DNA of 50,470 bases from an uncultured Phascolarctobacterium sp. (GCF_937920985.1 NZ_CALDXR010000004.1:1-50470), one strand, 5' to 3'. Shown: positions 1 through 8,619, numbered from the stretch's first letter. Numbers and translations: made by a program. Notes: a model not told the origin generated them from the letters alone.

Positions 1-108
1 CGACCCGCACATTCGCTTTTTTCTAGGTTCAATGTTCAGTTTTCAAGGTTCAGTTCGTTGCGTTTGTTCGCAACTTTGTTCTTTGTGTTTGTCGCTGTAT
101 CCCGGCGA
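1..108 (-). other. Leader of a leftward rRNA-type transcript (partial)
   Basis: This stretch is read leftward from the promoter at 116-144. It contains a perfect 6-bp stem at 57-62/69-74 and, on the minus strand, CTTGAAAACTGAACA-like sequence near 30-50, which resembles the processing and box elements preceding 16S or 23S rRNA in Firmicutes. No mature rRNA lies inside the window, so the identity of the transcript is an inference from promoter strength and leader sequence. Confidence 0.55.
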
Positions 109-115
109 CTTGTAT

Positions 116-175
116 ATAATACCACGTGGGCAAGGTAATGTCAACACCTTTTTTACAACTTTTTTAGGATTTTTT
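116..175 (-). promoter_or_regulatory. Very strong sigma-A promoter with phased A-tract UP element
   Basis: On the minus strand TTGACA (139-144) and TATTAT (116-121) are separated by exactly 17 bases. Upstream of the -35 box lie three six-base A-tracts on that strand (149-154, 160-165, 170-175), spaced one helical turn apart, which is the layout of an UP element. It fires out of the left edge of the window, probably into a ribosomal RNA operon. From 176 to 317 nothing else is recognised apart from AT-rich sequence. Confidence 0.8.
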
Positions 176-317
176 AGTGAAACACTTGGGTTCGTGGACA
201 AATAAAGTATCATGTATACACGCTTTGAAGGCTCTAAAAAACTTCTAAAATTTCTTCAAAAATCTACGAAACATCCTTAAAAATACCCTCAAAAACCTCC
301 TTTTTCAGCAAAAATTT

Positions 318-1202
318 CTATAATCTTTTTTCAAAATTTCCTATCACCGAGACATTTTCGTATTCAATAATAAAGATATTCGGATCACATTCTTCCAGCA
401 AATGACGTAATTTCATCGACTCAACCTTAGAAACAACGGTCAGCAGCACATTAGTATCCTCACCGCTATAGGCACCTATGCCCTTTATTTTTGTTACACC
501 GCGATGCACTGCAGCAAAAATAACCTCTTCTACCAAATCTATTTTAGTAATTATAATCATCGTTACTGTAATACTTGGCAGATAAGCCTTATCCAGAACC
601 ACGGAAGTAATTACGGCAAAGAAGATGGAGTAGACTGCCGCCGCAACATCATATAATAGAATACAACTGCCAAAGACAAAGATATTAATAATATTGAAGA
701 CCTTGCCTACACTCATATTGTGATACCGATGCATCAACAGCAGTCCCAGGATGCCCTCACCGCCGCCACTGCCCTTGCTCATCAGCGTCATGCCGCAGCC
801 CAGTCCGCATAAAATACCGCCTGCCAGACAAGCAGTAATCGTATCAGGCAGATAATTATATTGCGCAACAGGTACAACGCTCAGCAACACGCTGTAGCTG
901 GTGATGCAGACAGCAGATTTCACTAAGAAGTCCTTGCCGAACTTGCGTATAGCCATAATCATCAGGGGTATATTCAGGAGAAAATAGATAATGCCGATAT
1001 AGTTGTCGGTAACAAAGCTCAGCCCCAGGACATTTCTCATAAAATATCCCAGCAGCTGGGCTATTCCTAAAAAACCACCATTATAAAGATTACATGGCAA
1101 AATGAACATATTAAACCCTATAGAATATACCAGAGAGCCGCCTATAATAAGGCTAAGGGATTTTAACGAAAGAAATTGTCTGAGATAGGTGACAGCCTTC
1201 AT
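318..1202 (-). CDS. YitT family membrane protein (YitT + DUF2179 domains)
   Basis: This 294-residue protein is of the usual length for the YitT family. The first about 215 residues hold five to six hydrophobic segments, with the glycine-rich family loop GLGCGMTLMSKGSGGGEG near residues 132-150. The last about 75 residues form the soluble C-terminal DUF2179 domain. The family is widespread in Firmicutes and its biochemical role is not firmly known. The gene stands alone: an rRNA-type promoter fires away on its 3' side and a divergent secreted-protein gene starts 260 bases beyond its 5' end. Family assignment is firm, function is open. Confidence 0.85.
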   Translation of the reverse strand: MKAVTYLRQFLSLKSLSLIIGGSLVYSIGFNMFILPCNLYNGGFLGIAQLLGYFMRNVLGLSFVTDNYIGIIYFLLNIPLMIMAIRKFGKDFLVKSAVCITSYSVLLSVVPVAQYNYLPDTITACLAGGILCGLGCGMTLMSKGSGGGEGILGLLLMHRYHNMSVGKVFNIINIFVFGSCILLYDVAAAVYSIFFAVITSVVLDKAYLPSITVTMIIITKIDLVEEVIFAAVHRGVTKIKGIGAYSGEDTNVLLTVVSKVESMKLRHLLEECDPNIFIIEYENVSVIGNFEKRL

Positions 1203-1463
1203 GCTACAGCCTCCTTTGCCGACTGATGGGGAAGGGGGTTGATTAATAACTACTATTATAATAACCTAAAATCTTCTGCTTGCGTATTAACCAAGTAAAT
1301 AAAGCACTTTTTTCATATCCACATAAGTAAAATGCTAAAGTCTTTACAATTTTTTCTGCTTATTTTTTATAAAACAGGCAAAATCGTCATAATTTCGCCA
1401 TATACTGCCTTTATAATAAAAGCAACAAAGGTAAACAACCACTATTAGAAAGAAGGTGCCAAT

Positions 1464-1808
1464 ATGATGACAACATTAACCAAGTATATGAAGAAAACCA
1501 CAGCAATTGCTATGGCTGCCATGGTGCTTTCTCTGCCGCTGGCAAGCGTAGCATCCGCCCACGAAAGGCACGATGCTCCGCCACCGCGTCATTCCGACCG
1601 CTATGACAGACACGACCGCTACGACAAGCATGACCGTTATGACAGACACGACCGCTACGACAAGCACGATCGTTATGACAGACATGACCGCTACGACAAG
1701 CGTCATAAGAACGACAATTACGTAACGAAAAAAGACAGCAACAAAAAAGCTACCACCAGCTTCATCATCGGTGCTGTACTCGGTGCGGTAATTGCCAAAA
1801 ACACCTAA
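1464..1808 (+). CDS. Small secreted His/Asp/Arg/Tyr hexapeptide-repeat protein
   Basis: The 114-residue product has a clear signal peptide (basic KYMKK, hydrophobic core, cleavage probably after ASVASA near residue 32). It continues with about five and a half copies of RYD(R/K)HD, a lysine-rich spacer and a C-terminal hydrophobic glycine-zipper-like segment (FIIGAVLGAVIA). GAAGGTG lies about 8 bases before the chosen ATG; a start one codon later is equally possible. The charged repeat with regular histidines and aspartates could bind metal or cell-surface polymer, but no family is recognised. A TATAAT box at 1412-1417 may be its -10. Confidence 0.75.
   Translation: MMTTLTKYMKKTTAIAMAAMVLSLPLASVASAHERHDAPPPRHSDRYDRHDRYDKHDRYDRHDRYDKHDRYDRHDRYDKRHKNDNYVTKKDSNKKATTSFIIGAVLGAVIAKNT
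1599..1700 (+). repeat. Tandem 18-base coding repeat
   Basis: Five and a half units of 18 bases encode alternating RYDRHD and RYDKHD; two neighbouring units form a better conserved 36-base higher-order unit. Differences between units are mostly third-base changes, so the peptide pattern is being kept while the DNA drifts. Confidence 0.85.
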
Positions 1809-1845
1809 ATTAACATACTCCTTTCATACTCATTACTCATACAAA

Positions 1846-1894
1846 AAAGAGCTGCAGTTTTACACTACGCAGGGTAGTGCAACTGCAGCTCTTT
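1846..1894. terminator. Bidirectional intrinsic terminator
   Basis: A 14-bp perfect stem (1846-1859 with 1881-1894) carries a second inner stem (CACTAC/GTAGTG) and has A and T runs on both flanks. It sits between convergent genes ending at 1808 and 1937 and can stop both. Confidence 0.85.
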
Positions 1895-1936
1895 CAATTT
1901 TTACTATATTATATGTAACAAGTAATCCTCAGCTGA

Positions 1937-2299
1937 TTACATATCACGGCTGGCGATAATATCTACACCAAGACCGAGAATATCCTTAACTACAACGTCA
2001 CCGGTTTTAATCGGAGCGGTAACCTTTACGCTACGCAGGAAGCGTGCGCAGTCCAGGATGCGTTCCTTCGGCAGTACGTTAGCGGATACTACGGGCAGCA
2101 AAGGCAGCATACCGCCTTCTACAGCAACTGTAGAGGTCAGCATACGCTTCGGAGCAGTAACTTCATCGTTAGCATATTTAGCGCCACGCGGGCAGGTATT
2201 GCCGGTAACATTGGTAACTGCGCCATTTTCAATGGTAACAGTCATCTCGCAGCCCATAGGGCACATAATGCAGTTCATAACACGAGTTTCAACAGCCAT
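1937..2299 (-). CDS. DUF1667 protein (CxxCxxxC iron-sulfur-type accessory subunit)
   Basis: This 120-residue protein opens with CIMCPMGC and a further cysteine in TCPRGAKYA, the pattern of the DUF1667 family. That family is normally the third gene behind a GlpA/LhgO-like oxidase and a FAD-dependent reductase in Firmicutes. The cysteines probably bind an iron-sulfur cluster or metal (inference). It starts 12 bases after the reductase gene, so it is part of the same leftward operon, and its end faces the bidirectional terminator. Its exact chemistry is unknown. Confidence 0.85.
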   Translation of the reverse strand: MAVETRVMNCIMCPMGCEMTVTIENGAVTNVTGNTCPRGAKYANDEVTAPKRMLTSTVAVEGGMLPLLPVVSANVLPKERILDCARFLRSVKVTAPIKTGDVVVKDILGLGVDIIASRDM

Positions 2300-2311
2300 T
2301 TTATACCCTCC

Positions 2312-3580
2312 TTACAGCACCAGACCTACGGTAACTTCGTCACCGATCTGGGCAAATTTTGCAGCCGGAATTTCTACGGCAATCATTTCACTGGGCTTTG
2401 CTACGGGCAGAGGACGGCTCAGCAGAACATTGTCGCCGCTCTTAACCTCCAGCTTAACTTTGCGGTGCGGTGCAGCAACACGCATGAACAGCTTAACCTT
2501 CTCGTCTGCAGGAATTTCTGCAGGCATGGTCAGCTTCTGCGGTACGCAGGTACGTACGCCGTCAATAGCCTTTACGGTTACGGTACGGTTTTCGGTTGCC
2601 ATTTTCTCCTGAGCCTTGAGTGCAGCATATTTACCTGCGATTTCAGCTTCTTCGGATACAAAGTCAACCAGGTCATGTACGTGTACTACGTTGCCGGCAG
2701 CAAAGAAACCGTCTAAGCTGGTTTCACGATGCTGGTCAACAACAGGACCGTTGGTCAGCGGGTTCATTTCCAGATCAAGGCCGCGGGACAGCTCGTTCTC
2801 AGGAATCAGACCTACAGACAGCAGTACGGTATCGCACTCGATATCAAATTCAGTACCCGGAATCGGAGTCATGCGCTCGTCAACCTTAGCAACGGTGATA
2901 CCGGTTACGCGCTCCTCACCATGAATAGCAACGATGGTGTGGGAGAGGTACAGAGGAATATCATAGTCGTTCAGGCATTGAACGATATTACGTGTAAGAC
3001 CGTTGGAGAATGGGCAGATTTCCAGGCAAGCCTGAACCTTGCAGCCTTCCAGGCTCATACGGCGGGCCATAATCAGGCCGATGTCGCCGCTGCCGAGGAT
3101 AACGATTTTGTGACCCGGCAGATAGCCTTCCATATTAACCATACGCTGAGCAGCACCGGCAGTGAATACGCCTGCGGGACGCTCGCCCGGAATACGGATA
3201 GCGCCACGGGTACGCTCACGGCAGCCCATGGTCAGGATAACAGTTTTGCCTTCCAGCTTCAGTAAGCCTTTTTCCGGATTAACGGCAATAACGGTTTTAT
3301 TGTTTTGTACATCTAATACCATGGTATCAACCAGGGTTTCGATTTCAGGTTTATCAGCAACGAGCTCGATGCAGCGATGTGCATAGCCGGGGCCAGTCAG
3401 CTCTTCCTTGAAGTGATGCAGACCGAAGCCATTGTGGATGCACTGTTGCAGAATACCGCCGAGTTCGCGGTCACGCTCGATAACAACGATTTTTTTAGCA
3501 CCATTCTGCCATGCGCTGTAAGCAGCAGACAGACCGGCAGGGCCACCGCCAACAATAATTACATCATATAATTGGTTCAT
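2312..3580 (-). CDS. FAD-dependent pyridine-nucleotide oxidoreductase
   Basis: The 422-residue protein has an N-terminal FAD-binding Rossmann motif (VGGGPAGLSAAYSA, residues 11-24), a second dinucleotide motif near residue 160 (ILGSGDIGLIMARRM) and a late FAD motif (DGFFAAGNVVHVHD). It lacks the redox-active CxxC of disulfide reductases. It is the middle gene of the flavoprotein operon, two bases after the upstream oxidase, and probably passes electrons between that subunit and NAD(P)H (inference from this conserved gene trio). Confidence 0.85.
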   Translation of the reverse strand: MNQLYDVIIVGGGPAGLSAAYSAWQNGAKKIVVIERDRELGGILQQCIHNGFGLHHFKEELTGPGYAHRCIELVADKPEIETLVDTMVLDVQNNKTVIAVNPEKGLLKLEGKTVILTMGCRERTRGAIRIPGERPAGVFTAGAAQRMVNMEGYLPGHKIVILGSGDIGLIMARRMSLEGCKVQACLEICPFSNGLTRNIVQCLNDYDIPLYLSHTIVAIHGEERVTGITVAKVDERMTPIPGTEFDIECDTVLLSVGLIPENELSRGLDLEMNPLTNGPVVDQHRETSLDGFFAAGNVVHVHDLVDFVSEEAEIAGKYAALKAQEKMATENRTVTVKAIDGVRTCVPQKLTMPAEIPADEKVKLFMRVAAPHRKVKLEVKSGDNVLLSRPLPVAKPSEMIAVEIPAAKFAQIGDEVTVGLVL

Positions 3581-3582
3581 TA

Positions 3583-5046
3583 TTATTCCTCCCCGCCATC
3601 TGCAGAATATTTTTCGTAGAACATATTGGAATCAGTACGTTCTTTTAATACTTCAGGAACAGAAATGTTCAGCTCGCGTGCCAGAATCTGGGTAACACGC
3701 GGACCACAGAAGCCACCCTGGCAACGGCCCATGCCTGCACGGGTACGGCGTTTTACACCGTCAACAGTGCGTGCGCCAACAGGAGAGTTGATTGCTTCTA
3801 CAATTTCACCCTCAGTAACAGTTTCGCAACGGCAGATTACGCGGCCGTACAGATTGTCTTCGGCAATCTTAGCAGCCTTTTCATCAGCAGTCATATAGTT
3901 GAATGCTTTATGCTTCGGCAGAGCAGCCTTGAAGTCAGCCTTCTTGGCAGCGCCGCTTACACGGGCAATTTCGTTGGCAATCAGCTCACCTACAGCAGGA
4001 GCTGCGGTCAGACCGGGAGATTGCATACCGGCAGCATTATACAGACCTTCAACCTTTTCAGAAGGACCGAGTACGAAGTCACCAGTGCTGGAAACAGCAC
4101 GCAGGCCGGCAAATTCGGTAATAGCTGCGCCCATCGGCAGGTTCGGAATCAGCTTCTTGGCAGAAGCAATGATTTCATTCATGCCGGCAGTGGTAACAGC
4201 CTTATCCTCTTTGGAATCCTGCTCGTTAGCGTTAGGACCGATGAAGGTGTTGCCGTGGGTAGTGGTGCAAACAAGAATACCTTTGGATTTTTTAGTCGGG
4301 GTGGGGAATACCACGCCGTAAACCAGGCTGCTGCAAGCAGTCTTATCAAACAGAATATATTCGCCCTTACGCGGAGTGATGGTGAAGGTGTCATCACCGG
4401 CCAGCTTAGCGATTTCGTCAGCATAAACACCGGCAGCATTAACTACATATTTAGCAGCAATAGTGCCTTTATTGGTTTCTACACCGGTAATTTTGCCGTC
4501 TTCCTTAACGAAGCCCAGTACCTTGCAGTCGCGGATAACTTCTGCACCGTTTTGTACAGCGCATTGAGCGAAAGCAATAGCAGCACCGAACGGCCAGCAT
4601 ACGCCGGCACTCGGAGCCCACAGAGCACCCTTGACAGTGGTCAGGTTAGGCTCCTGCTCAAGAACTTCTTCTTTAGACAGGATTTGCAGGCCTTCAACGC
4701 CGTTCTTTTTACCGCGTTGCAGCAGCTCCTGCAGAGTCTGCATTTCCTCGTCGGTGGTTGCAGCAACCAGGGAACCGGTCCATTTAATATCCAGGTCCAG
4801 TTCGTTTTGCAGCTCGTGGTACAGAGCGTTGCCACGAACGTTGGTAATAGCTTTGAGGCTGCCGGTAGGAGCGTCAAAGCCAGCATGAAGAATTGCACTG
4901 TTAGCTTTAGTAGTGCCGATAGCGATGTCCGGCTCTTTTTCCAGCAGAACGCATTTCAGGTCATACTTGGAAAGCTCGCGCAATACAGCAGTACCTACAA
5001 TGCCGCCACCAATAACGACTACATCAGCAGATTTTACAAATTCCAT
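3583..5046 (-). CDS. GlpA/LhgO-like FAD oxidoreductase with C-terminal [2Fe-2S] BFD-type domain
   Basis: The start is placed at the ATG at 5046 because GAGGAAG lies 7 bases upstream; an in-frame start 12 codons earlier has no such site. The product is 487 residues. The N-terminus has the DAO-type FAD motif VVVIGGGIVGTAVLREL. The C-terminus has cysteines in ICRCETVTEGEI and RRTRAGMGRCQGGFC, the BFD-like [2Fe-2S] domain. The family covers glycerol-3-phosphate dehydrogenase and 2-hydroxyglutarate oxidase-like enzymes. It heads the three-gene operon with the FAD reductase and the DUF1667 protein, so an anaerobic, electron-bifurcated or membrane-linked 2-hydroxyacid or glycerol-phosphate oxidation is likely; the substrate is not shown by sequence. 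Confidence 0.85.
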   Translation of the reverse strand: MEFVKSADVVVIGGGIVGTAVLRELSKYDLKCVLLEKEPDIAIGTTKANSAILHAGFDAPTGSLKAITNVRGNALYHELQNELDLDIKWTGSLVAATTDEEMQTLQELLQRGKKNGVEGLQILSKEEVLEQEPNLTTVKGALWAPSAGVCWPFGAAIAFAQCAVQNGAEVIRDCKVLGFVKEDGKITGVETNKGTIAAKYVVNAAGVYADEIAKLAGDDTFTITPRKGEYILFDKTACSSLVYGVVFPTPTKKSKGILVCTTTHGNTFIGPNANEQDSKEDKAVTTAGMNEIIASAKKLIPNLPMGAAITEFAGLRAVSSTGDFVLGPSEKVEGLYNAAGMQSPGLTAAPAVGELIANEIARVSGAAKKADFKAALPKHKAFNYMTADEKAAKIAEDNLYGRVICRCETVTEGEIVEAINSPVGARTVDGVKRRTRAGMGRCQGGFCGPRVTQILARELNISVPEVLKERTDSNMFYEKYSADGGEE

Positions 5047-5136
5047 TCCGTCACTTCCTCGCTGAATTTTCTCATAATACAAGATAATTCTATCACATAT
5101 GTTACAAAAAAAGAAGAGTTTAAGGAAAATAAAAAT

Positions 5137-5170
5137 AAAAAAAGGCCAGCATGGGACAATGCCAGTCCCA
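5137..5170 (-). terminator. Possible leftward terminator
   Basis: TGGGAC/GTCCCA stem (5152-5157/5165-5170); on the minus strand it is followed, after eight bases, by a seven-T run (5143-5137). The gap between stem and T-run makes it a weak call. It would end transcription from the decayed gene at 5195-5648. Confidence 0.35.
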
Positions 5171-5194
5171 CAGCATTCTATTTATCCGTTTTCT

Positions 5195-5648
5195 TCATTC
5201 TATCCTAACTCCTTCACGTAAAATATTTTGATAGAACTCAGTATTTTTCTCAACTTCACGTAATTCAAAAGCATCTACTTTTTTCCTGTTAGCTCTCTCA
5301 GTTCTTCTCCAAAAGCAAGAACATCAAGTGCGCTAAAAGACTTACCACCAATAATAATTATATCTATCTCAGATTCTTCAGTGGCTTCACCACGAGCATA
5401 GGAACCAAAAAGAATTGTATATTCTGCTTTATATTTTTTACTAACTTGCTGACCAATGCCTTAATCTCATCAATCATAAGAGTATTGTCTTCTTTAGTTA
5501 ATTCAGGATTTTTATATTCGCTAATTGCTCTTTGAGCAAGTAAATTAACAGCTTCCGTCATAGATAATCCCATATCTGCACAAAATTTCTTAAATTGTCT
5601 TTTTAATTCTGGTTTCATGCGTACATTTACACTTACATCAACTTCCAT
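5195..5648 (-). pseudogene. Decayed RHH antitoxin-like + MNT nucleotidyltransferase gene
   Basis: The first 45 codons encode a RelB/DinJ-like ribbon-helix-helix domain (VSVNVRMKPELKRQF ... GLSMTEAVNLLAQRAI). Downstream, MIDEIKALVSKLVK would continue as a minimal nucleotidyltransferase, with GSYARGEATEESEIDIIII as the catalytic signature, but a missing A in an A-run shifts the frame. A second one-base loss in the A-run near GKK shifts it again before the normal family ending (VDAFELREVEK ... LREGVRIE). As it stands the frame gives a 94-residue product that ends in out-of-frame sequence. Either two overlapping toxin-antitoxin genes or one fused gene once stood here. Sequencing error in homopolymers would be the alternative explanation. 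Confidence 0.7.
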
Positions 5649-5834
5649 ATATTTATTTCTTATTGATATTTTGGCTAAATTTATTGTTTATATATTACAA
5701 AAGAGATGATATGTATATTAATCAAAAATCTTTTGTTTTTCGTGTTATCGCATATCCAATATTTAGCAATATATTTAAAGTTGTAAATTTAAACTAAATG
5801 TGTATATTCTAAAAATTAGTATTAAATTAAAACA

Positions 5835-6365
5835 TTATTTCTTGGGAGAAAGCAATACTTTTCTTATATATTCAATAAATGTACATGCTGAATTGTATTC
5901 TTTATATATTTCATCGACGGTTATATTTATATTATATTCAGAAAAATTTTCATGTACTAATAAATTTCTTCTTTTCCCTAAATCCATGAAATTGCCTTCC
6001 GCTTTTTTTAATTCAATATTATTATCAATTTCCTTTCTAACTTTATTTTTTGTTTCTTCTCCATACAATTTCCAAAATACATTACTATTGTTAGTCTTCC
6101 AGTCAAACAACGTATGGTATTGACGTTCTATAACTTTTGACTTTATTAATTGCACAATTCGCTCATCTCCACTAGAAACATATGACGAATAATCCAATAT
6201 AATCTTAGAAATCTGTGATTCAAACAAACTGGCAGCAGACAATAATAAAATCTTTTTATAATGTTCCTGTACATCCATAGCAAAACTTACTTCTTTATTT
6301 TGCATAAGATAGTCATATAATTCTCTTATTTCTCTATATTGCCCATCAATGCATTCATTTTTCAT
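5835..6365 (-). CDS. HEPN domain protein (putative RNase)
   Basis: The 176-residue protein is mainly helical and carries the RxxxxH active-site motif of HEPN ribonucleases (R133-N-L-L-V-H138, preceded by LGKR). The overall pattern, with a long helix around LLLSAASLFESQISKIIL and the motif near the C-terminus, resembles the MAE_28990-type HEPN proteins of defence loci (recalled, not searched). GAGGT lies 6 bases before the ATG. It is the last gene of a leftward operon behind a DUF262 protein (21 bases) and a DNA methyltransferase. It probably acts as the toxic effector of this system (inference). The sequence is strikingly AT-rich relative to the core genes. Confidence 0.75.
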   Translation of the reverse strand: MKNECIDGQYREIRELYDYLMQNKEVSFAMDVQEHYKKILLLSAASLFESQISKIILDYSSYVSSGDERIVQLIKSKVIERQYHTLFDWKTNNSNVFWKLYGEETKNKVRKEIDNNIELKKAEGNFMDLGKRRNLLVHENFSEYNINITVDEIYKEYNSACTFIEYIRKVLLSPKK

Positions 6366-6386
6366 GTCAATACCTCATTCACGAGA

Positions 6387-7529
6387 CTACTTTGTTTCAA
6401 ACAAATATTTTTCTGCTAAATCTAACCGAGATTTAACACTATCAACATGGGAAGTGCTATGTGTAATAGCTTCTTTAAATTGGGAATCCCTTCTTAACCT
6501 GTCAAATGCACTTTGTGTAATTTTAATTTTTTCTATATTACTATCTATTTTTTTCGATACTACAGTAAATACACTATCAAATAAAGATACGTTAAAACTT
6601 CCATTATTATTTAAAAAACTTTTCGGATTAATATCACTACATGCTTCTATAAATTTATAAAAAACATTTTCAAACATTTTTATCTCTTTATCCTTGAATA
6701 GCATAGCATTCCTAGAAAATTTATTCAAAAATTTAATCATCGACCCACTATAATCGCCAGAGTCATAATAAAATGCAAATGATCTCAAAAGAATTTCAAC
6801 ATCTCTAAATTTATCATCTTCCTCAACCTTTCCTATAAGCTTTCTCCACTCATTAGTTGTATTTAGCTTATATATCAACTTATAGAATTTAGACTCATAT
6901 ATACATCCCCTTATTTCTTGAGGAGATAAATTAATCCCTCCTGTATTTAATCTATTAAAAATTTCATACATAGCGCCATTATCCTCTGGTTTATTTTGCC
7001 TAATAGCCATACATCTTATAGGCATCAAATCAAGTGAGTTCTTTTTATCCGCATCTAATGTATTATACATTTGGTTATTCAACGGATGATTTTCTCCAGT
7101 TTCTAATTTAGTGAATTGTAACTTAAAGTCTTGAAAAATTTGATTATCATTTAAAATTTCTTCCGTAAGTTTACCTTCTTTTTCAAATTCTTTTCTCAAA
7201 AAAGCTCGTTTACCAGATTTTGGAAACCGTTGTTTTATAAAAAAATAAATTGTTAATAATCTTTGCTGTCCATCAATAATACTATAACGATTTCTTTCTA
7301 GCTGATATAAAAAAATTTGGGGCACAGGTAAGCCTAATATTAATGACTCAATAAATCTTGAGGCTCTCTTTTTATCCCATACATAATTTCTTTGAAATGC
7401 AGGCATTGATATTATATTGGATTCAATAAGAGAATTAATTGTTAATACATTGAAATCATTAGGAATAATACTAATGTCGTAAGATACTACTGAACTATCA
7501 TCATTTTGCATATCATAATATTCACTCAT
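6387..7529 (-). CDS. DUF262 (ParB/sulfiredoxin-fold) protein without HNH domain
   Basis: The 380-residue protein shows the DUF262 hallmarks: FQRNYVWDKKRASRFIESL (residues 45-63), IIDGQQRLLTI (84-94) and FNRLNTGG near 190. In GmrSD-type type IV restriction enzymes DUF262 is followed by an HNH (DUF1524) nuclease; no such motif is seen here, and the C-terminal half is helical and unassigned. Its ATG overlaps the stop of the upstream methyltransferase by eight bases, so translation is probably coupled. DUF262 domains bind nucleotide and sense modified or foreign DNA in known systems; here it may link the methyltransferase to the HEPN effector (inference). Confidence 0.8.
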   Translation of the reverse strand: MSEYYDMQNDDSSVVSYDISIIPNDFNVLTINSLIESNIISMPAFQRNYVWDKKRASRFIESLILGLPVPQIFLYQLERNRYSIIDGQQRLLTIYFFIKQRFPKSGKRAFLRKEFEKEGKLTEEILNDNQIFQDFKLQFTKLETGENHPLNNQMYNTLDADKKNSLDLMPIRCMAIRQNKPEDNGAMYEIFNRLNTGGINLSPQEIRGCIYESKFYKLIYKLNTTNEWRKLIGKVEEDDKFRDVEILLRSFAFYYDSGDYSGSMIKFLNKFSRNAMLFKDKEIKMFENVFYKFIEACSDINPKSFLNNNGSFNVSLFDSVFTVVSKKIDSNIEKIKITQSAFDRLRRDSQFKEAITHSTSHVDSVKSRLDLAEKYLFETK

Positions 7530-8619
7530 GTTTATTCGTCCTTTCGTATTTTAATATATAGCTTAATATATCAAAAGCTATACCTTTTGCAAGTAAAAAA
7601 GGAACTCCATTTCCTACCATTTTGAATTTATCTGATAGTGAAATATCTGTTTTTACTACAAATTTCTTATTTACTGATTGAATAGCTAATGCTTCAGCAA
7701 CACTAATTCTTCGAGGCAAATATGGATGAAGGTGTACTTCATTATGTCCGTATGCAGCAGTTGGTGAGAACCTCCATCTATGTAATCTTTTAAATGACTT
7801 TCCTCTTAAATCACCTTCTTTAATTTCATAAAATTTTTCTTTTGTTCTTACACCGAAAACATCTTTATTGTTTATATGTTTTTGTACATCATTTTTATTA
7901 AACCAATATTCAATCGTTAATTCTCGTATAATATTCGATGGAGCTATTGATTTACTATTAATTTTAAACGGTGTCATAGTAGGCCAAGATACTTTTTTTA
8001 TATTTTCTAACTTATATTTTTTATGTACTCCTAATTGAAAATCAATTTTCTTACCAAAAGTTTTTCTTTTAAAACCAACCAATATAAGTCTATCTCTATT
8101 TTGCGGAACACCATATTCCAAAGCATTTTCTATAGAATCAAATAATGAATATCCATTGCGATACAATTTTCTCTTCATTTTATCATAAAAATCTCTATGT
8201 TTCTGAGTACGATACAAACCCTTAACATTTTCAAACACAAAAAAATCAGGTTGCCTTTTTACAATTAAACTTATATAAACAGAAGTTAACTGTCCATTTT
8301 TTCCATCTTTCCCTTGATTTTTTCCAGCTATAGAAAAATCAGGGCAAGGCGGTCCACCAATAAATCCTACTAACTTATCCTGCCGCTGATTATACTCAGG
8401 AAATGTTTTCTCCCACTCATCATCAGATAAATATTTCTTAACATCACAAGAGCTATATCCATAAGCAGGAATATGTTTGCTATTTCTTCTAGCATATTGA
8501 TACGCTTCTAAAAAAGTCTGGTTATATTCATTTACAAATACAATATTAAATCCAGCTTTTTCAAAGCCTAAATCTAGTAATCCTAATCCCGAGAAAAATG
8601 AATATACCTCTAATTCCAA
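7522..8619 (-). CDS. DNA (cytosine-5-)-methyltransferase, second copy
   Basis: The 365-residue protein has the C5-methyltransferase motifs in order: SFFSGLGLLDLGFEKAG (SAM binding, near residue 7), GGPPCPDFSIAG with catalytic C92, FENVKG (E130), and GVPQNRDRLILVGF (171-184). The target-recognition stretch comes next, and MVGNGVPFLLAKGI is close to the C-terminus. A TTG start at 8619 is supported by AGGAG about 8 bases before it. It is not paired with a recognisable type II nuclease; instead DUF262 and HEPN genes follow in the same operon. Base composition is markedly AT-rich, indicating horizontal acquisition. The target sequence cannot be read from the protein. Confidence 0.9.
   Translation of the reverse strand: MELEVYSFFSGLGLLDLGFEKAGFNIVFVNEYNQTFLEAYQYARRNSKHIPAYGYSSCDVKKYLSDDEWEKTFPEYNQRQDKLVGFIGGPPCPDFSIAGKNQGKDGKNGQLTSVYISLIVKRQPDFFVFENVKGLYRTQKHRDFYDKMKRKLYRNGYSLFDSIENALEYGVPQNRDRLILVGFKRKTFGKKIDFQLGVHKKYKLENIKKVSWPTMTPFKINSKSIAPSNIIRELTIEYWFNKNDVQKHINNKDVFGVRTKEKFYEIKEGDLRGKSFKRLHRWRFSPTAAYGHNEVHLHPYLPRRISVAEALAIQSVNKKFVVKTDISLSDKFKMVGNGVPFLLAKGIAFDILSYILKYERTNKHE

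Noticed and set aside
1599..1700. CRISPR-like array
   Set aside because: The 18-base repeats are contiguous, in frame and code for a hexapeptide pattern; there are no spacers.
3910..5208. Long open frame on the + strand (432 codons) opposite the GlpA-like gene
   Set aside because: It has no start site signals, no recognisable domain, and lies antisense to a well-supported flavoprotein gene whose codon pattern explains it.
6387..7529. GmrSD-type IV restriction enzyme
   Set aside because: Only the DUF262 half is present; no HNH motif of DUF1524 is found in this protein or the next gene.
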